Origin: Flavobacteriales bacterium | GTDB taxonomy: Bacteria > Bacteroidota > Bacteroidia > Flavobacteriales_D > Parvicellaceae | Direction: 5' to 3' | Length of the DNA: 64,000 nucleotides | NCBI GenBank assembly: GCA_025210295.1 | Contig: JAOASC010000001.1 | Coordinates: 1-64,000, forward strand | Shown here: positions 62,174 through 64,000 of the stretch, piece after piece | Layout of the letters: each line of letters opens with the position of its first letter | Numbering within the stretch: position 1 is the stretch's first letter | Notes under the pieces: model-generated | The model's database searches: none | Told to the model about the DNA's origin: nothing | The model's input: only the letters and a program-made list of their open reading frames with translations | Translations under genes and position numbers: made by a program

Positions 62174-63259
62174 CTATTTTATAAGGCCCAAGCATATCTT
62201 TAATCGGATAATTTTCATCACAGAATTATAAATCTGTTGACGATAGGCTTCATTGACTTGCATTTCAGCTAGAATTTCATGTACATCCTGTTCCTCCTCT
62301 ACTGGCATTAATAACATATCACAACCTGCTAAGGTTGCCTTAACTCCCGAGTGTTCTATATTACTTACCCCACCCATATTCATCGCATCTGTAATCACTA
62401 ACCCTTTAAACCCTAATTCACTTTTTAGCAAATCTGTTACAATAGGTTTTGAACAAGTCGAAGGAAGATCATTTGTCGTATACTTTTTATTATTTTTCAC
62501 TGCTATATGTGCTACCATAATAGAGAGCACCCCATTTTCTATAATTGGCTTATAATTGTCTACCTCTTTCATTTCTCCATCAATATAAACCAACTTTTTA
62601 TGCGTATCCCCTACCACATAACCATGGCCAGGGAAATGTTTAGCTGTAGCTACAATACCATTTTGTTGAGTGGTAGTGATGAATTGATTCGAAAATAGCG
62701 TCACAGTATCTCTATTCAGTCCAAAGCTACGATTACTTACTGTTTGATTCGGTGAAGCATCAATCACTGGAGCAAAATTTTGGGTAATCCCAATTTGTTT
62801 TAAGTCTTTGGATATGGTATTGGTCACTTTCTCCACTTCTTCAAGTGTTTGAATTTGATTCGTTTTGGGAACAGGTGTCGATTCTTTGATTTTGTATCGA
62901 ATTAATGTCGGCTCAGCATCTGCACTGTATATTGGCAATAAGATATGGTGAGCGTTACAGATACTATCGAATTGTTTTCTATAATTGGTAAAACTTGTAA
63001 CGGTACCGTTCAGCAATAAGATCCCACCAACATATCCTTTCTTAGCCAATTCCACAACGTGTTCTGTTGGCTTACCATGCTTTCCTAATGATGGAACAAT
63101 CATTTGTCCTACTCTTAGTGTATCCGATAAATTATTAAAAACGGTTTCTGTTTTTGTTCTCAATTCCTGATTATCTGAATAAAAATCTTTTAAGGTAAAC
63201 GTTTGTGCATGACTTCCAAGTACAGTAAAAACAATTAATATAACTCCTAATAATTTCAT
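62174..63259 (-). CDS. Glycoside hydrolase family 3 (NagZ-like) protein
   Basis: A 361-residue secreted protein (signal peptide ends near GSHAQ). It contains GQMIVPSLG (about 52), ILLLNGTV, FAPVIDASPNQTVSNRSFG, ATAKHFPGHGY (the KHFPGHG motif with the general acid His) and LVITDAMNMGG with the nucleophile Asp. This is the NagZ-type beta-N-acetylglucosaminidase fold, which splits muropeptides or chito-oligosaccharides. The signal peptide points to a periplasmic role. The LETM1-like gene follows after nine bases. Confidence 0.88.
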   Translation of the reverse strand: MKLLGVILIVFTVLGSHAQTFTLKDFYSDNQELRTKTETVFNNLSDTLRVGQMIVPSLGKHGKPTEHVVELAKKGYVGGILLLNGTVTSFTNYRKQFDSICNAHHILLPIYSADAEPTLIRYKIKESTPVPKTNQIQTLEEVEKVTNTISKDLKQIGITQNFAPVIDASPNQTVSNRSFGLNRDTVTLFSNQFITTTQQNGIVATAKHFPGHGYVVGDTHKKLVYIDGEMKEVDNYKPIIENGVLSIMVAHIAVKNNKKYTTNDLPSTCSKPIVTDLLKSELGFKGLVITDAMNMGGVSNIEHSGVKATLAGCDMLLMPVEEEQDVHEILAEMQVNEAYRQQIYNSVMKIIRLKICLGLIK

Positions 63260-63570
63260 AATTTTCTTTTGGGCAAACCGTTATTACGGACAGGCTATCC
63301 GCTATATCTTCTTAGTTAGTTCTCGATACCGCTCTATTTTTCCAAAATAAAACGACTCGAACACACTAAAAAGGATGCCACTCCTATCCTTTTTGCAATC
63401 AAATAAACAACTTTTAATCATACCAAAGCAATGAGACAGAAATAGTATGCAACATTCAAATGTTAACAGCCTTTAAAGCTATCGTTAATAACTTTGTGGA
63501 TAAGCTCTAAAATGAATTCGTAAAAAAAGACGTTCAACGGCTATTTTTGTAGTTACAAAATGCGAGAGAT
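63260..63570. other. Intergenic region with dispersed repeat
   Basis: This 311-base gap contains a repetitive unit (about 63270-63410) with AGGCTATCCGCTATATCTTC, TAGTTCTCGATAC...ACTCGAAC and AAAAGGATGCCACTCCTATCC. I see no clear promoter or gene in the rest, which ends at the partial gene from 63571. Confidence 0.55.
63270..63410. repeat. Composite dispersed extragenic repeat
   Basis: The unit has the flanks GGACAGGCTATCCGCTATATC and AAAAGGATGCCACTCCTATC (the latter partly self-complementary around AGGATGCCACTCCT). Between them is an inserted TTAGTTCTCGATAC...ACTCGAAC segment like that at 48670-48720. This looks like one repeat type inserted in another. Confidence 0.6.
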
Positions 63571-64000
63571 ATGCTATCAACATTATTTGGGAGGAAAAAA
63601 CTGACGGAAGATAAGATTGCAAATATATTTGTAAATACTTTATTGAATACAGTAGACAATAGTTTTGCTGATATTGCGACTTCTATCATGGTAGATCCTG
63701 AATTTGTTCGCCAACCTCAAATCGACACTACTGACTCTGATAAGTTTTTAATGATTATTGTTGCGGGTAATTTCAATTACCTTTCTCGCTATTTTTCTGC
63801 ATTAGAAGAAAGTGTTTTAAAATCTAAAATAACAGCAAAGTTTGCAACTGTTTTTGGGTTAACTTTTGATGAAATGAAAAAGATCATCAATGATTATCAA
63901 GATTTTATTTATCGTGTTAATCACCCCTCAAAAAACACGTTGTATGGAATGTCTAAGGCAGTCTTTTTTAAATATAAGTTAGGCCAATATCAAGATGAAT
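63571..64000 (+). CDS. Hypothetical helical protein (partial, runs off the window)
   Basis: An open frame starts at the ATG at 63571 (MLSTLFGRKKLTEDK) and continues to the end of the window. The first 140 residues look helical: IANIFVNTLLNTVDNSF, LEESVLKSKITAKFATVFGL and MKKIINDYQDFIYRV. No family is recognised. There is no hydrophobic start, so it is probably cytoplasmic. The end lies outside the window. Confidence 0.6.
   Translation, partial: MLSTLFGRKKLTEDKIANIFVNTLLNTVDNSFADIATSIMVDPEFVRQPQIDTTDSDKFLMIIVAGNFNYLSRYFSALEESVLKSKITAKFATVFGLTFDEMKKIINDYQDFIYRVNHPSKNTLYGMSKAVFFKYKLGQYQDE

Overview
The window looks like chromosomal DNA from a Bacteroidota bacterium, most likely order Flavobacteriales. 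It is AT-rich and intergenic regions carry the Bacteroidetes-type promoter (TAnnTTTG, sometimes with TTG about 20-22 bases upstream). It encodes a PorT-like component of the type IX secretion system (T9SS), a secreted protein with SprB-like repeats and a T9SS-like C-terminal domain, an OmpA protein with thrombospondin type-3 repeats, and several small lipoproteins. I found no rRNA, tRNA, CRISPR array or insertion sequence. The genus cannot be decided from this sequence.

Layout. (1) Bases 1-17,520, minus strand: a tightly packed seven-gene operon. It runs from a small secreted protein through a 741-residue repeat protein, a Skp/OmpH-like lipoprotein, another lipoprotein, a 2048-residue RHS-partner protein and a LolA-like protein to an RHS-repeat giant that leaves the window at base 1. 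(2) 18,014-21,209, minus: a three-gene operon whose last product carries the recognisable motifs of the tRNA-guanine transglycosylase (TGT)/DpdA fold. It lies next to a glycine-rich membrane peptide and a helical OB-like protein. This is my best candidate for an undescribed system. (3) 21,391-35,353: mostly housekeeping and envelope genes (GNAT, Ppx/GppA, fibre-like secreted protein, HEAT-like protein, RlmD, ZIP transporter, YidC, ThiE, OmpA, an AlbA_2/winged-helix protein, thioesterase, SRPBCC, SMI1/KNR4 lipoprotein).

(4) 35,442-38,574, plus: an arsenic-type operon (ArsR, ArsE-like thioredoxin, OsmC, permease, ArsF, ArsG). It has two near-identical candidate ArsR operators, one exactly over the promoter. 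(5) 38,964-44,343, plus: a conflict/defence-like island with a caspase-like protease, then a nuclease-like effector, a small middle component and an SMC-like ABC ATPase, resembling ABC-three-component (ABC-3C) systems. A PLD-fold protein follows. (6) 44,478-50,135: two related secreted proteins, a membrane protein, a HipA remnant and HMG-CoA lyase.

(7) 50,210-63,259: metabolic and envelope genes (phosphodiester glycosidase, cupredoxin, AhpD-like protein, AraC regulator, GT-C and GT2 glycosyltransferases, FAD dehydrogenase, acyltransferase 3, PorT, zinc hydrolase, a DUF6934-like pair, a LETM1-like protein, GH3 hydrolase). Dispersed palindromic repeats lie at 48.6, 54.5 and 63.3 kb. A partial gene runs off the right end. 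All functions are read from sequence motifs; no database search was possible.
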